Assembly: GCF_013817205.1 (NCBI RefSeq)
Contig: NZ_JACDDD010000027.1
Location: forward strand, 1-41,452
Length of the DNA stretch: 41,452 nucleotides
Origin: Polaromonas sp.
Lineage (GTDB): Bacteria; Pseudomonadota; Gammaproteobacteria; Burkholderiales; Burkholderiaceae_C
Direction of reading: 5' to 3'
A program made the translations under genes and the position numbers. Below the pieces are notes generated by a model. It was given only the letters and a program-made list of their open reading frames with translations. It was not told the DNA's origin and did no database searches. Shown here in pieces: positions 1-10,988 of this stretch (its first letter is position 1; every line of letters begins with the position of its first letter).

Positions 1-2
1 CA

Positions 3-908
3 CTGCTGATTGCCGCAACCCTGAGCGCGGGCACGGTGCTGGCGATTGCCGCGCTGGGCCTGTTGATCAACGAAAAAGCCGGCATCGTCAACCTGGGCGC
101 CGAAGGCATGATGCTCTGCGCCGCCATCGCCGGTTTTGCCACCGTGGTGCACACCGGCAACAGCTGGCTGGGGTTTGCCGCTGGCATGGCCGCTGGTGCG
201 GTGCTGGCCGCGATCTTCGGCGTGCTGGTGATCTGGCTCAACACCAATCAGTACGCAACCGGGCTCGCGCTCAGTCTGTTCGGCGCCGGCTTCTCGGCCT
301 TTGCAGGTATCAGTTATGTGCAGGAAAAGTTGCCCGAACAGGCGCGGCATGTGATTCCCTGGCTGGGTGACTTGCCCTTTGTCGGGCCGGCCTTGTTCCG
401 CCAGCACCCCATGGTCTACATCGCGATGGCGCTGACGCTGGGTTTGATCTGGTTTTTGTATCGCACCCGCGCCGGGCTGGTGCTGCGTTCAGTCGGCGAA
501 AGCCCCGAGTCGGCCCACGCCCTGGGCTACCCGGTGCGGCGAATCCGGCTGATGGCCGTGGTGGCGGGCGGCGCCTTGTGCGGGCTGGCGGGCGCCTATG
601 TGTCTGTCATCTACACGCCGCTGTGGGTAGAGGGCATGATTGCCGGCAAGGGATGGATTGCGCTGGCGCTGACCACCTTTGCCACCTGGCGCCCGGCACG
701 GGTGTTGCTTGGTGCCTACCTGTTTGGCGGTGTGACCATGCTGCAGTTTCATTTGCAGGGGCTGGGCGTGGATGTGCCGCCCCAGTTTCTGACGATGTTG
801 CCCTACCTGGCCACCATCGTCGTGCTGGTGCTGATCTCGCGCAATCCGCGCTGGATCAGGCTGAACATGCCGACGTCCATAGGAAAACCCTTCTACCCCG
901 GTTCATAA
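3..908 (+). CDS. BMP-type nucleoside ABC transporter, second permease (5' end outside window)
   Basis: Inner-membrane permease of the branched-chain/ribose-type superfamily, in the subfamily that works with BMP (basic membrane protein) binding proteins to import purine nucleosides or related bases. The frame is open to the window edge, and residues before the GTG at 36 already fit the family, so about 300 residues are visible and the true start lies upstream. The motif LLINEKAGIVNLGAEGMM near the N-terminus is the signature of the second (YufQ/NupQ-like) permease. At least seven hydrophobic segments follow, with the EAA-like loop VGESPESAHALGYPVRRIR around residue 170. The stop is 43 bp before the binding-protein gene, so both belong to one operon; the first permease and the ATPase should lie just to the left. 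The substrate cannot be read from sequence, but adenine deaminase nearby favours a purine. Confidence 0.9.
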   Translation: MLIAATLSAGTVLAIAALGLLINEKAGIVNLGAEGMMLCAAIAGFATVVHTGNSWLGFAAGMAAGAVLAAIFGVLVIWLNTNQYATGLALSLFGAGFSAFAGISYVQEKLPEQARHVIPWLGDLPFVGPALFRQHPMVYIAMALTLGLIWFLYRTRAGLVLRSVGESPESAHALGYPVRRIRLMAVVAGGALCGLAGAYVSVIYTPLWVEGMIAGKGWIALALTTFATWRPARVLLGAYLFGGVTMLQFHLQGLGVDVPPQFLTMLPYLATIVVLVLISRNPRWIRLNMPTSIGKPFYPGS

Positions 909-951
909 TCGGATTTTTTCGCCAATTGTTTAACTTGCTACAGGAGACGAG

Positions 952-2103
952 ATGACTGACTTGCAAAAACGTTCGATGCTCAAGCTGGCTGCGCTTTCCG
1001 CAGTTGCTTCGGCCGCGCTGATAGGCTGCGGCAAAAAGGAAGCGCCAGCCCCTGCGCCTGCCCCCGCACCCGTTGCAGCACCGGCACCGGCCAAGCCGGA
1101 GCCACTGAAAATTGCGTTTGCCTATGTCGGCCCGGTCGGTGACGGCGGCTGGACCTTCGCGCACGACAACGGCCGCAAAGCCATCGAGAAGGAATTCGGC
1201 GACAAGATCGTCACCAGCTTCGTCGAAAAAGTGCCGGAGTCTGCAGACGCCGAGCGTGTGATCCGCGACATGGCCGGCCAGGGCAACAAGCTGATCTTCG
1301 GCACCACATTCGGCTACATGGAGCCCATGCTCAAGGTGGCCAATGACACCAAGGGCGTGAGGTTTGAACACGCCACAGGCTACAAGACCGCAGAAAACAT
1401 GCGCACCTATGACAGCCGCACTTACGAAGGCGCCTACATGGCCGGCGTGATTGCCGGCAAGATGAGCAAGACCGGTACGCTGGGCGTGGTTGGCTCGATT
1501 CCTATCCCTGAGGTGGTGCGCAACATCAATGCCTTCACACTTGGCGCGCAGTCGGTCAACCCCAAGGTCACGACCAAGGTGGTGTGGGTCAACGAGTGGT
1601 TCAACCCGCCCAAGGAAACCGAAGCCGCCACCGCGCTGATCAACGGCGGCGCTGACGTGCTGTTCCAGAACACCGACTCATCTGCCGTGCTGCAGACTGC
1701 CGAGAAGATGAACAAACGCGCCTTCGGCTGGGATTCGGACATGACCGCTTACGGCCCGAAAGCCCACCTCGGTTCGGCCATCATCAACTGGGGCCCCTAC
1801 TACATCAAGGCGGTCAAGGAAGCGCTGGACGGCACCTGGACCACCGGGCAGAGCTGGTGGGGCGTCAAGGAAGGTGCCATCGACATGGTGTCGATTGCGG
1901 CCGACGTGCCTGAAGAAACCAAAAAGCGCGTTGACGAGATCAAGGCCGGCCTGAAGGACGGCAGCTTTTCGATCTGGAAAGGCCCGATCATGGACAACAC
2001 CGGCAAGGAACTGATCGCCAAGGACGTGGTCGCTGACGACAAGTTTCTGGGCGGCCTGAAAACCTACGTCAAGGGCGTGGAAGGCAAGGTTCCGGGCAAC
2101 TGA
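952..2103 (+). CDS. BMP family ABC transporter substrate-binding lipoprotein
   Basis: Periplasmic binding protein of the BMP/PnrA family (383 aa), delivering a nucleoside or related purine to the permease encoded just upstream. The start at 952 follows a clear AGGAG ribosome site. The first 26 residues form a lipoprotein signal (KRSMLKLAALSAVASAALIGC) with a lipobox ending at Cys26, so the mature protein is probably lipid-anchored. A low-complexity Ala/Pro linker of about 20 residues follows, then the folded domain beginning KIAFAYVGPVGDGGW. The family blocks DAERVIRDMAGQGNKLIF, FGYMEP and IPIPEVVRNINAFTLG are all present. It is clearly paralogous to the second BMP protein at 18294-19382. A strong terminator follows at 2152. 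Ligand identity is inference. Confidence 0.93.
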   Translation: MTDLQKRSMLKLAALSAVASAALIGCGKKEAPAPAPAPAPVAAPAPAKPEPLKIAFAYVGPVGDGGWTFAHDNGRKAIEKEFGDKIVTSFVEKVPESADAERVIRDMAGQGNKLIFGTTFGYMEPMLKVANDTKGVRFEHATGYKTAENMRTYDSRTYEGAYMAGVIAGKMSKTGTLGVVGSIPIPEVVRNINAFTLGAQSVNPKVTTKVVWVNEWFNPPKETEAATALINGGADVLFQNTDSSAVLQTAEKMNKRAFGWDSDMTAYGPKAHLGSAIINWGPYYIKAVKEALDGTWTTGQSWWGVKEGAIDMVSIAADVPEETKKRVDEIKAGLKDGSFSIWKGPIMDNTGKELIAKDVVADDKFLGGLKTYVKGVEGKVPGN

Positions 2104-2151
2104 GGCAGCCCTACAGCGGTGGGCGGCATGGCCGCCCCTGCTTGCTGGCCC

Positions 2152-2177
2152 AGGCTGCCTTGTGCAGCCTTTTTTTA
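2152..2177 (+). terminator. Rho-independent terminator after the BMP transporter operon
   Basis: Perfect 7-bp stem AGGCTGC / GCAGCCT with a 5-nt loop, followed at once by a run of seven T. It lies 48 bp after the binding-protein stop and closes the transporter operon. It also makes any start codon before about 2178 unlikely for the following membrane-protein gene. Confidence 0.85.
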
Positions 2178-2201
2178 TTGACGCATGTGAGGGGAGGGGC
2201 A

Positions 2202-2621
2202 GTGGCTGGACATCCGATCGGCTCTTTCGAGCCTACACAACCACAGGAAGACCATCAGCAGGCTGCACGCTCAGAGGCCGCGCTGGCGCCGTCCTATGTG
2301 CCGAATGCGGTCCCCGCGGTGGTGCGGCTGTTCTATGCCTTGCTTGCGCTGACCTGGACCGGCTGGGCGATGATTGGTCTCGTGTCGGGTCACATGTTTT
2401 TCATGGTGTCACGCGGGGGCCCGGTCCACTTCGAAGGGCTGGCCGCAATGCTTTTTTGTGCAGCCGTTCTGCTGGCTGCCTTCCAGTGCGTGCTGCCCAT
2501 CATCGACCATCACGACCAGCGCGACAACGAAGCCGCTTACAAGCGCGTGCGCAAGACGATGGCATGGGTGGCTGTGATGGTGCTGGTGGCTGCCCTCACC
2601 TTTGGTTGCATCCCTCCCTGA
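2202..2621 (+). CDS. Multi-pass membrane protein, N-terminal part (probably frameshifted)
   Basis: Unrecognised integral membrane protein. I chose the GTG at 2202 because it follows AGGGGAGGGG at 5-nt spacing and lies after the terminator; an earlier TTG would sit before the terminator hairpin. The 139-residue product has a polar N-terminus of about 40 residues, two clear helices (about residues 45-70 and 80-102), a charged stretch DHHDQRDNEAAYKRVRK, and a third hydrophobic segment that stops abruptly after GCIPP. Coding character continues directly in another frame (next entry). One extra C in the CCC at 2616-2618 would join the two parts into a six-helix protein of about 300 residues. No function is proposed. 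Confidence 0.55.
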   Translation: MAGHPIGSFEPTQPQEDHQQAARSEAALAPSYVPNAVPAVVRLFYALLALTWTGWAMIGLVSGHMFFMVSRGGPVHFEGLAAMLFCAAVLLAAFQCVLPIIDHHDQRDNEAAYKRVRKTMAWVAVMVLVAALTFGCIPP

Positions 2622-2680
2622 ACAATCAGGCATGGGCACGGGGACTGCTCGATGGCAAGGGCCTGGCCGATCTGGGGCGG

Positions 2681-3100
2681 GTGCGCTGGGTCGCCGAACA
2701 TCTGGGTCCGCTGAGCGAGCAACTGCGTTTATGGGCCTTTATGAGCTCTCTGTGGCTTGTGTTCTGCGGGGTGGTGGGCAAGACCTGGCAGGTCTTGTCG
2801 GGGAACAACATCGCGACCGGTGCGGCAAAGCACACTTGGTGGTCGCTTGTCCTGCTGCATGTTGTCCTCACACCGGCCGTGGTCGCTTTCGGGCTCAACC
2901 TGGTGTACGACATCGCAAGCGGAGAACTTGCCAACAGTGTCAGGAACCCCGACGAACTTCCCCAGCGTCTCGCCTGGATGTATTCGATGCTTGTGGCAGT
3001 GCTGGGGGCTGGCCTGTTCATCACGCTCGCCACCCTGATGACCTTGCTGCGGGCGGCCGGGCTGGTCGCCGGACCGGAGGAGACAGCGTCGGACGCCTAA
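2681..3100 (+). CDS. Multi-pass membrane protein, C-terminal part (probably same gene as 2202-2621)
   Basis: Open frame with good coding character from about 2621 to 3100. It has no convincing start: the first usable codon is GTG at 2681, the first ATG is later, inside a helix, and neither has a ribosome site. The reading begins with a soluble segment (NNQAWARGLLDGKGLADLG) upstream of the GTG, which suggests it was originally read through from the preceding frame. Three hydrophobic helices follow, the last close to the end (WMYSMLVAVLGAGLFITLA). With the N-terminal part it would make a six-helix protein. It lies just upstream of adenine deaminase. Function unknown. A genuine separate small gene remains possible. 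Confidence 0.45.
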   Translation: MRWVAEHLGPLSEQLRLWAFMSSLWLVFCGVVGKTWQVLSGNNIATGAAKHTWWSLVLLHVVLTPAVVAFGLNLVYDIASGELANSVRNPDELPQRLAWMYSMLVAVLGAGLFITLATLMTLLRAAGLVAGPEETASDA

Positions 3101-3101
3101 A

Positions 3102-4184
<1,083 letters not shown>

Positions 4185-4205
4185 GGTGCTGCCCGCTACC
4201 CGCCT

Positions 4206-4994
4206 TCAGAGCATTTGCATGGCTGGGCCTTCGGGTTCGGGTGGCAGGCCCAGCACGGTGCGTACCACATGCATCAGCGCATCGGCCTCAAAGGGTTTGG
4301 TGACATAACCGTCGGCGCCAGCGGCCAGGCCCTTGAGCACCGACTCGCGTGTCGCCTTGCCCGTCAGCATGATGACCGGCACGTCCTTGAGCGCCGGGTG
4401 TTGACGCAGGCGCAGCAGGATGTCGAAGCCATCGGCATCGGGAAGCACGACGTCAAGCAGGATCAGGTCGGGCGGGGGCTGTTTACGAAACTCGGCCACG
4501 ACCTCCTCCCGGTTCCCGGCCACCCGCACCTTGAAACCCTCGAAGCTCAGGTAGCTCTGGATGAATTTGGCCAGCATGGGCTCGTCGTCAACCACAATGG
4601 CAGACAGTTCCTCGCCTGGTTCCCTGGGTTTGGCCGGGCCGCGCGGTCTGGCGATCCTGACGTAGTAGCCGGCTTTTTTGAGTGAGGCCGCGCCTGCGTC
4701 GGCCTCGGCCTCGGCTTGTGTCACGGCGAAATGATTCATCCGGGCGGTGAATTGCTCGGTGAAGGGGTCGACTTCCGCGATGGCGACCAGCTTGTCGTTC
4801 TGCAGGGTCATGAACGCCGCAGTGAACGCGCCGCTGGACACGCTTGTCATGCCGGTTCTGAGTTGGCCCAGCGTCAGAGAGCCGTCAATCCTGACCAGCA
4901 ATTCGAGCGTGGCCGGCTCGAGGGTGCTGGCACCGCTGCGCAGCGCTTCCTGCCCCCGGGTGGTCAGTGCATAAATGTCGTTGTCATTCATCAT
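4206..4994 (-). CDS. Response regulator with C-terminal receiver domain
   Basis: 262-residue signalling protein. Residues about 131-255 form a CheY-like receiver domain: acidic pocket Asp136/Asp137, phospho-acceptor Asp181 in LILLDVVLP, Thr211 in MLTGK and Lys233 in VTKPF. The receiver is at the C-terminus, the reverse of most transcription regulators, and no DNA-binding or enzymatic output follows it. The N-terminal 100 residues (YALTTRGQEALRSG, then LLVRIDGSLTLGQL) resemble the short winged-helix-like sensor segments seen in Comamonadaceae regulators, but I cannot name the domain. The start at 4994 (MMND) is preferred to the upstream in-frame extension, which is low in coding character. A partner kinase is not in the window. 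Confidence 0.82.
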   Translation of the reverse strand: MMNDNDIYALTTRGQEALRSGASTLEPATLELLVRIDGSLTLGQLRTGMTSVSSGAFTAAFMTLQNDKLVAIAEVDPFTEQFTARMNHFAVTQAEAEADAGAASLKKAGYYVRIARPRGPAKPREPGEELSAIVVDDEPMLAKFIQSYLSFEGFKVRVAGNREEVVAEFRKQPPPDLILLDVVLPDADGFDILLRLRQHPALKDVPVIMLTGKATRESVLKGLAAGADGYVTKPFEADALMHVVRTVLGLPPEPEGPAMQML

Positions 4995-5127
4995 TCGGCT
5001 TGGTTGGACGAGGGCCCTGTTGGGGGGATATTTCGTGAGATTATCGCCTTTCGAGGCGGGGGAAGCCAGTACTTGCCTTGGGGGCCTACCACACCGTACC
5101 ATCTCAGGCCTGAATGACGCAACCCCT

Positions 5128-5514
5128 ATGAAACGTCTTGTCCTTACCTTCTTCCTGATGTGCCTTGGCTTTGGTGCTGCCGCCCAGTGGACGCCAGTAA
5201 TGGTCGATGAGATGGTGATTACCTATATTGACCGCAACAGCCCGCGTGGCAAGGGCGGCCAGGTCCGCATGTGGTGGCTGATGGACTACCAACTGGTCCA
5301 GATTACCGATGAAAAGGGCTACTTCTCGCGCCTGAATCACAGCGAATTTGACTGCAAAAACCAGCGCTCGCGCTTGCTGTCGGTCGCGCTGCTGTCGGAA
5401 CGGATGGGCATGGGACAAGTGGTGTTCGAAGACCCGTTTCCGCGCAAGTGGGAGGCGGTGCAGGATGGCAGCTTTCAGGACGCCTTGTTCGATATCGCCT
5501 GCATCAATTATTGA
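5128..5514 (+). CDS. Small secreted protein, surface-adhesin protein E-like
   Basis: 128-residue exported protein. The start at 5128 gives a textbook signal peptide, MKRLVLTFFLMCLGFGAAA, cut before QW; the upstream in-frame extension lacks coding character. The mature part follows the pattern I know for the protein E-like family (named after the Haemophilus surface adhesin): a Trp near the start, ITYIDRNS, GGQVRMWWLMDY, then HSEFDCKNQRSRLLS and a closing DALFDIACIN, with two Cys likely to form a disulfide. In beta-proteobacteria the domain is common in small periplasmic proteins, so an adhesive role should not be assumed. It stands alone, divergent from the response regulator. Confidence 0.72.
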   Translation: MKRLVLTFFLMCLGFGAAAQWTPVMVDEMVITYIDRNSPRGKGGQVRMWWLMDYQLVQITDEKGYFSRLNHSEFDCKNQRSRLLSVALLSERMGMGQVVFEDPFPRKWEAVQDGSFQDALFDIACINY

Positions 5515-5654
5515 CTTGTCCGTCTCCCGCCTGATTCAGGGCGTTGTGCCTTCGTCCTACGGTCAATTGGCTGCTTTCCGACAGAGTCAAGCTGGCTGGC
5601 GACGTACAAATCGAGTTAGCCACAGCAGTGGCAAGTAACTACCAAGGAAACCAC

Positions 5655-5849
5655 ATGTCATCCAATAAAAGTCCCGCCAACACACGCTCTGAACACGCTG
5701 GCTCTTCAAGCAAGCAGGGCAATGAACAACAGTCTGAAAAACGCGGATCCAGCCAGGTCGACCAGGCAGCTGCGCAGGGCAAGGTGACGGGACAGGCTCC
5801 CAAAGGGGACGGAAAGGAACGTCAACAGGCTTCCACCGGGAAGTCCTGA
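5655..5849 (+). CDS. Small hydrophilic, probably disordered protein
   Basis: 64-residue product rich in Ser, Gln, Lys and Gly with almost no hydrophobic residues. The ATG at 5655 follows AAGGAAACCAC, a good ribosome site, and the 37 codons in frame upstream lack this composition, so they are excluded. No domain is recognised. The composition (repeated SSK, QGNEQQ, QGK and QAPKGDGKE segments) resembles small stress-associated disordered proteins found in proteobacteria, but that is only a resemblance. It lies alone between the protein E-like gene and the convergent end of the catabolic operon. Confidence 0.6.
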   Translation: MSSNKSPANTRSEHAGSSSKQGNEQQSEKRGSSQVDQAAAQGKVTGQAPKGDGKERQQASTGKS

Positions 5850-5925
5850 TCACGGAATCGATGGGGGCTGAGTCCCGTTCGCCCTAGGGCCGCCCTAGTA
5901 TCCGACAGAGCGCTGCCGGCTGAGC

Positions 5926-6561
5926 TCACTGTGTGATGGCATTGATGCCGCTGCGCATCAGCCGCGCGACGCGCGCAGCCTGCGCATCGCCGTTGGCTTC
6001 GAGCGCGGCAATAACGCCGAGTCGGTCTTCGACCGATCGGTCCTGGTTGAGCTTGAACTTGCCTTCGAGCGTTGACAGGGGAATCCGCATCGCCGCGATC
6101 ATATCCAACCGGGGCGCCACGAAGGCCAAGGGCATCGCATCGAAGTCCCACGCGCCCTTCACCGGCGTTTCGTAGAGCGCCACCCTGCGGCGCAGCACGG
6201 CATGCAAGGCCTCGTGTTCCTCGATCAGTTGCGGCCGGCCGCCCGCATGGATCGCGCAGTAGTTCCAGGTCGGAAAGGTGCTCTGCCGCACATACCAGCT
6301 CGGCGACACATAGGCATGCGGCCCCTGGAAGATGACCAACGCCTCGCAGCCGTCGCGCAGGTCCTGATACTGGGCGTTCTTCTTCGACAAGTGCGTCGTC
6401 AGCACGCCCAGGCCATCATCCTGCGCATCGAGCAGGAAAGGCAGATGGCTCGCGTGGACGCCGGCCGCACCCGAGGTCACGAGCGTGGCGAAGCTCCATT
6501 CGCGCATGCCGGCGTGCAGCGTGGCGAGATCGTTCTCGGCATAGGGGGGAGGCATGTACAT
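5926..6561 (-). CDS. FMN-binding PaiB-like protein
   Basis: 211-residue protein of the PaiB family (split-barrel FMN-binding fold). It begins MYMPPPYAENDL, the characteristic opening of the family, and contains ASHLPFLL, LTTHLSKKNAQ, ALVIFQGPHAYVSPSWY and PTWNYCAIHAGG, all typical. The start at 6561 follows AAGGA at 8-nt spacing. Family members are annotated as negative transcriptional regulators because of Bacillus PaiB, but most have no proven DNA binding; a flavin- or heme-type oxidoreductase role is equally possible. It is the last gene of an eight-gene minus-strand operon, 21 bp after the hydrolase, and may modify or protect against the operon's substrate. Confidence 0.88.
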   Translation of the reverse strand: MYMPPPYAENDLATLHAGMREWSFATLVTSGAAGVHASHLPFLLDAQDDGLGVLTTHLSKKNAQYQDLRDGCEALVIFQGPHAYVSPSWYVRQSTFPTWNYCAIHAGGRPQLIEEHEALHAVLRRRVALYETPVKGAWDFDAMPLAFVAPRLDMIAAMRIPLSTLEGKFKLNQDRSVEDRLGVIAALEANGDAQAARVARLMRSGINAITQ

Positions 6562-6582
6562 GTGGGCGTCCTTGCGCGATGG

Positions 6583-7569
6583 TCAGGTAGAGGCCAGCGT
6601 GGCGAGCCAGCGGACCGAGTCATCGAAAGCTCGGCAAGCCACATCGGCGATGGCCACTGCTTCAAGAAAGCCGTGCACCGTGCCGGGGTACAGCGTTGCC
6701 TGTACCGGCACCCCGGCGGCCGTGAGGCGTTTCGACATCTCCAGGTTGTCGTCGTGCAGCGGGTCGCATTCGGTCATGACCAGGCAGGCCGGCGGCAAGC
6801 CCGTCAGGCGGGCCTCGATGCTGGCCAGGCGCGGATCGCTGAAGTCCTCGGGCCGGCGCAGGTAAAGGCCGTAGAACCACACCATCATGTGCAGCGTCAG
6901 CCCATACTCACCCGCGCCATAACGCGCCATCGACTCGCGATACAGGTCGGTGCTGTAGACGCCGTAGTTCAGCAGCATGCCGAGCGGCAGCAGCCGGCCT
7001 TCGTCGCGCAAAGTGAGGCAGGTGCCGACCGACAGGTTTGCGCCGGCTGAATCGCCGCCGATGAAGAGTTGGACGGGGTCGATGTCCAGCGCCGGCGCGT
7101 TGTCGGCCAGCCAGCCCATCACGTCCACGCATTCGTCCAGGGGCTGTGGGAACGAGGCTTCCGGTGCGCGGGTGTAGTCGATGCCGATGACGGCGATGCC
7201 CGCGCGGCCCGCGTATTCGCGCATCACGCGGTCGTGCGTGTCGAGGCTGAAGAGCACGAAGCCGCCGCCGTGGATGTAGATCAGCGCGCCACGCAGTGTG
7301 CGCGTTTCGGGGTAATGCACACGGATGCGGACATTGCCGTGGCGCGTTGGCACCGCGTGCTCAATCGTCCGGGCCATGACCGGGCCGCCCTTTGTCCACG
7401 GCGCGCGCACCCTCTCGGCGTTGGCGCGCCCTTCGTCAATAGGAATGGTGTGGCGCTTGGGGTAGCGCCCACCTTCGGCCGCCATGCGCTGCATGTACTC
7501 CACGATCTGCGGGTCCAACGGTGGCGGCGCGCAGGGAGCGCGCCAGGCGGCGGGCAGGGGTGATGACAT
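6583..7569 (-). CDS. Alpha/beta hydrolase, hormone-sensitive-lipase (acetyl esterase) type
   Basis: 328-residue cytoplasmic hydrolase of the HSL/type IV esterase family. The oxyanion motif HGGGF is at residues 100-104, the nucleophile elbow GGDSAGANLS has Ser174, the acid lies in MTECDPLHDDN and the His in GTVHGFLE, giving a complete triad. A proline-rich N-terminal cap (SPLPAAWRAPCAPPPLDP) is typical. No signal peptide. The gene starts 12 bp after the ABC ATPase gene in the same operon, so it probably cleaves an ester or amide bond in the imported compound, or a blocking group on it. The exact substrate is not readable. Confidence 0.9.
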   Translation of the reverse strand: MSSPLPAAWRAPCAPPPLDPQIVEYMQRMAAEGGRYPKRHTIPIDEGRANAERVRAPWTKGGPVMARTIEHAVPTRHGNVRIRVHYPETRTLRGALIYIHGGGFVLFSLDTHDRVMREYAGRAGIAVIGIDYTRAPEASFPQPLDECVDVMGWLADNAPALDIDPVQLFIGGDSAGANLSVGTCLTLRDEGRLLPLGMLLNYGVYSTDLYRESMARYGAGEYGLTLHMMVWFYGLYLRRPEDFSDPRLASIEARLTGLPPACLVMTECDPLHDDNLEMSKRLTAAGVPVQATLYPGTVHGFLEAVAIADVACRAFDDSVRWLATLAST

Positions 7570-7581
7570 AAACAGAACCTT

Positions 7582-9218
<1,637 letters not shown>

Positions 9219-9222
<4 letters not shown>

Positions 9223-10034
9223 GACGGTACTGTCCTCGGGTCTAGGCGATCGCGCAGCGATTCGCCCAACAAGTTGATGCCCAGCAGCGTCATCGCGATG
9301 GACAGGCCGGGCACGACGCAGAGCCAGACGGCCGACGCCATGTAGGGGCGCGCGCTGGCGAGCATGTTGCCCCAGGTAGGTGCCGGGGGCGGCACGCCCA
9401 GCCCGAGAAAGCTCAGCGCGCTTTCCGACAGCAGTACCCAGCCGAACATGCTGGTGGCCAGCACTGCGACGGGCGCGATGCAGTTGGGCAGTATGTGTCG
9501 CCACATGGTGTAGGCCTCGGAGTTGCCGATCATCCGCGAGGCCTCGACGTATTCGCGCTCACGCAGCGACAGCACGGTGCCGCGCACCACGCGCACCACC
9601 GAAGGCGCATAAGCCAGGCTCAGCGCCAGCACAATGCCCCATTGGTTGGCGCCGACGATGACCATCACGCCCAGTGCCAGCAGCAGGCCCGGAAAGGCCA
9701 GCAGCGCGTCGTTGAGTGCCATGAGCACGCGGTCGGTCCAGCCGCGCACGAAGCCCGCGACCACGCCCACCAGCAGGCCGATCGAGGTCGCCAGCGTTAC
9801 TGTGAGCAGCGCGATGAGGCAGCTTGTGGATGCGCCCCGCATGGCGCGACTGGCCACGTCGCGGCCGAACTCGTCGGTGCCCAGCCAATGGGCCGCCGAG
9901 GGTGCCTGCAGCTTGCTGCGCAGGTCGATGCCCAGCGGGTCGTAGGGTGTCCAGACCGCGGCTACCACCGCCAGCACCAGCAGCACCGCGATGAGCGCAC
10001 CGCCGATGAGGGTATGTGTCTTGAGTTTCATCAT
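9219..10034 (-). CDS. Peptide/nickel-type ABC transporter permease, DppC type
   Basis: 271-residue inner-membrane permease. An N-terminal helix (GGALIAVLLVLAVVAAVW) is followed by the DppC signature HWLGTDEFGRDVASR, then five further helices and the EAA-type loop EYVEASRMIGNSEAYTMWRHI. The C-terminus (FLGLGVPPPAPTWGNML) is standard. The start at 10034 (MMKLK) overlaps the stop of the DppB-type gene by 4 nt (ATGA), and the stop overlaps the ATPase start in the same way. A much longer open frame upstream is only the shadow of the DppB gene. Confidence 0.93.
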
Positions 10035-10975
10035 TGCACGGACACTCGCGGATCGAACAGCGGATAACACATATCCACGATCAGGTTGATGACGACGTAG
10101 ATGCAGGCCGTGAACAGCAGGCAGCCCTGTAGAACGGGGTAGTCGCGCGCGAAAATGGCGTCGATCATCAAGCGCCCCAGGCCGGGCAGCGTAAACACGG
10201 TCTCCAACACCGCGATGCCGCTGAGCAGGTGGCCGAGGATCAGCCCGATCATGGTGAGCGTGGGGTTGAAGGCGTTGGGTAACACATGGCGGCGCAGCAC
10301 TTGCGCTTCGGGCACGCCCTTGGCGCGCGCGTGCGTCACGTATTCCAGCCGGAGGATCTCGATGGTGCTTGCGCGCGACATGCGCGTCAGCACGCCGGTC
10401 TCGACCAGCACCAGGGTGATGATCGGCAGTATCACATAGAGGACACCTTGCGAAAAGTTCTCCGACATGGGCACATAACCCACCACCGGCAGCCAGCCCA
10501 GGAACTGGCCGAAGAACATCAGCAGCAGCAGACCGAGCCAGAAGCTGGGCACTGAGAGCATCAGCGTTGCCGCGCCTATGATGGCGAGGTCGGTCGCGCT
10601 GTCCTTTCGCCAGGCAGCGATCAAGCCCGCCGGCACGGCGATCAGCGAGGCCAGTGCCACGGCAGTGAGCACGATGGCAGCGCTCACGTGAAAGCGTTCC
10701 AAGATCAAGGGCAGCACCGCCAGTCCGTTGGTGGTGGACACGCCCAGATCGCCGCTCAATGCGTTGCGCAGCCACACGAGAAACTGCGCCACCAGGGGCT
10801 GGTCCAGCCCCATCTGGTGGCGCATGAGATCGATCTGCGCGGCGTCGGCGCCTTCGCCCAAAACGAGCTGAACCGGGTCGCCCGGAATCAGCCGCATCAG
10901 CGTGAAGACCGCGATGGCAACCAGCAGCAGCGTCGGGATCGTCATCGCGATCCGGCGCAGGAGGTAGGCGGGCAT
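10031..10975 (-). CDS. Peptide/nickel-type ABC transporter permease, DppB type
   Basis: 314-residue permease of the DppB/OppB kind: first helix RRIAMTIPTLLLVAIAVF, then the periplasmic motif LIPGDPVQLVLGEGAD and MGLDQPLVAQFLVWL, five more helices, and the EAA loop LEYVTHARAKGVPEAQVLRRHVLPN shortened here to its core THARAKG. All core family features are present at the usual length. It begins 13 bp after the binding-protein gene and overlaps the DppC-type gene by 4 nt, so the transporter genes are translated as a unit. Confidence 0.93.
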   Translation of the reverse strand: MPAYLLRRIAMTIPTLLLVAIAVFTLMRLIPGDPVQLVLGEGADAAQIDLMRHQMGLDQPLVAQFLVWLRNALSGDLGVSTTNGLAVLPLILERFHVSAAIVLTAVALASLIAVPAGLIAAWRKDSATDLAIIGAATLMLSVPSFWLGLLLLMFFGQFLGWLPVVGYVPMSENFSQGVLYVILPIITLVLVETGVLTRMSRASTIEILRLEYVTHARAKGVPEAQVLRRHVLPNAFNPTLTMIGLILGHLLSGIAVLETVFTLPGLGRLMIDAIFARDYPVLQGCLLFTACIYVVINLIVDMCYPLFDPRVSVQ

Positions 10976-10988
10976 GTCAGGGCCCGCC

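Noticed and set aside
2142..2201. TTG start at 2142 for the membrane protein
   Set aside because: It would place the start before a strong terminator hairpin at 2152-2177; the GTG at 2202 has a better ribosome site.
2600..2640. Programmed ribosomal frameshift in the membrane protein gene
   Set aside because: No slippery heptamer or downstream pseudoknot seen; a missing base in a C run is simpler.
10035..10775. N-terminal extension of the DppC-type permease
   Set aside because: It overlaps the DppB-type gene in another frame; the ATGA overlap at 10031-10034 defines the start.
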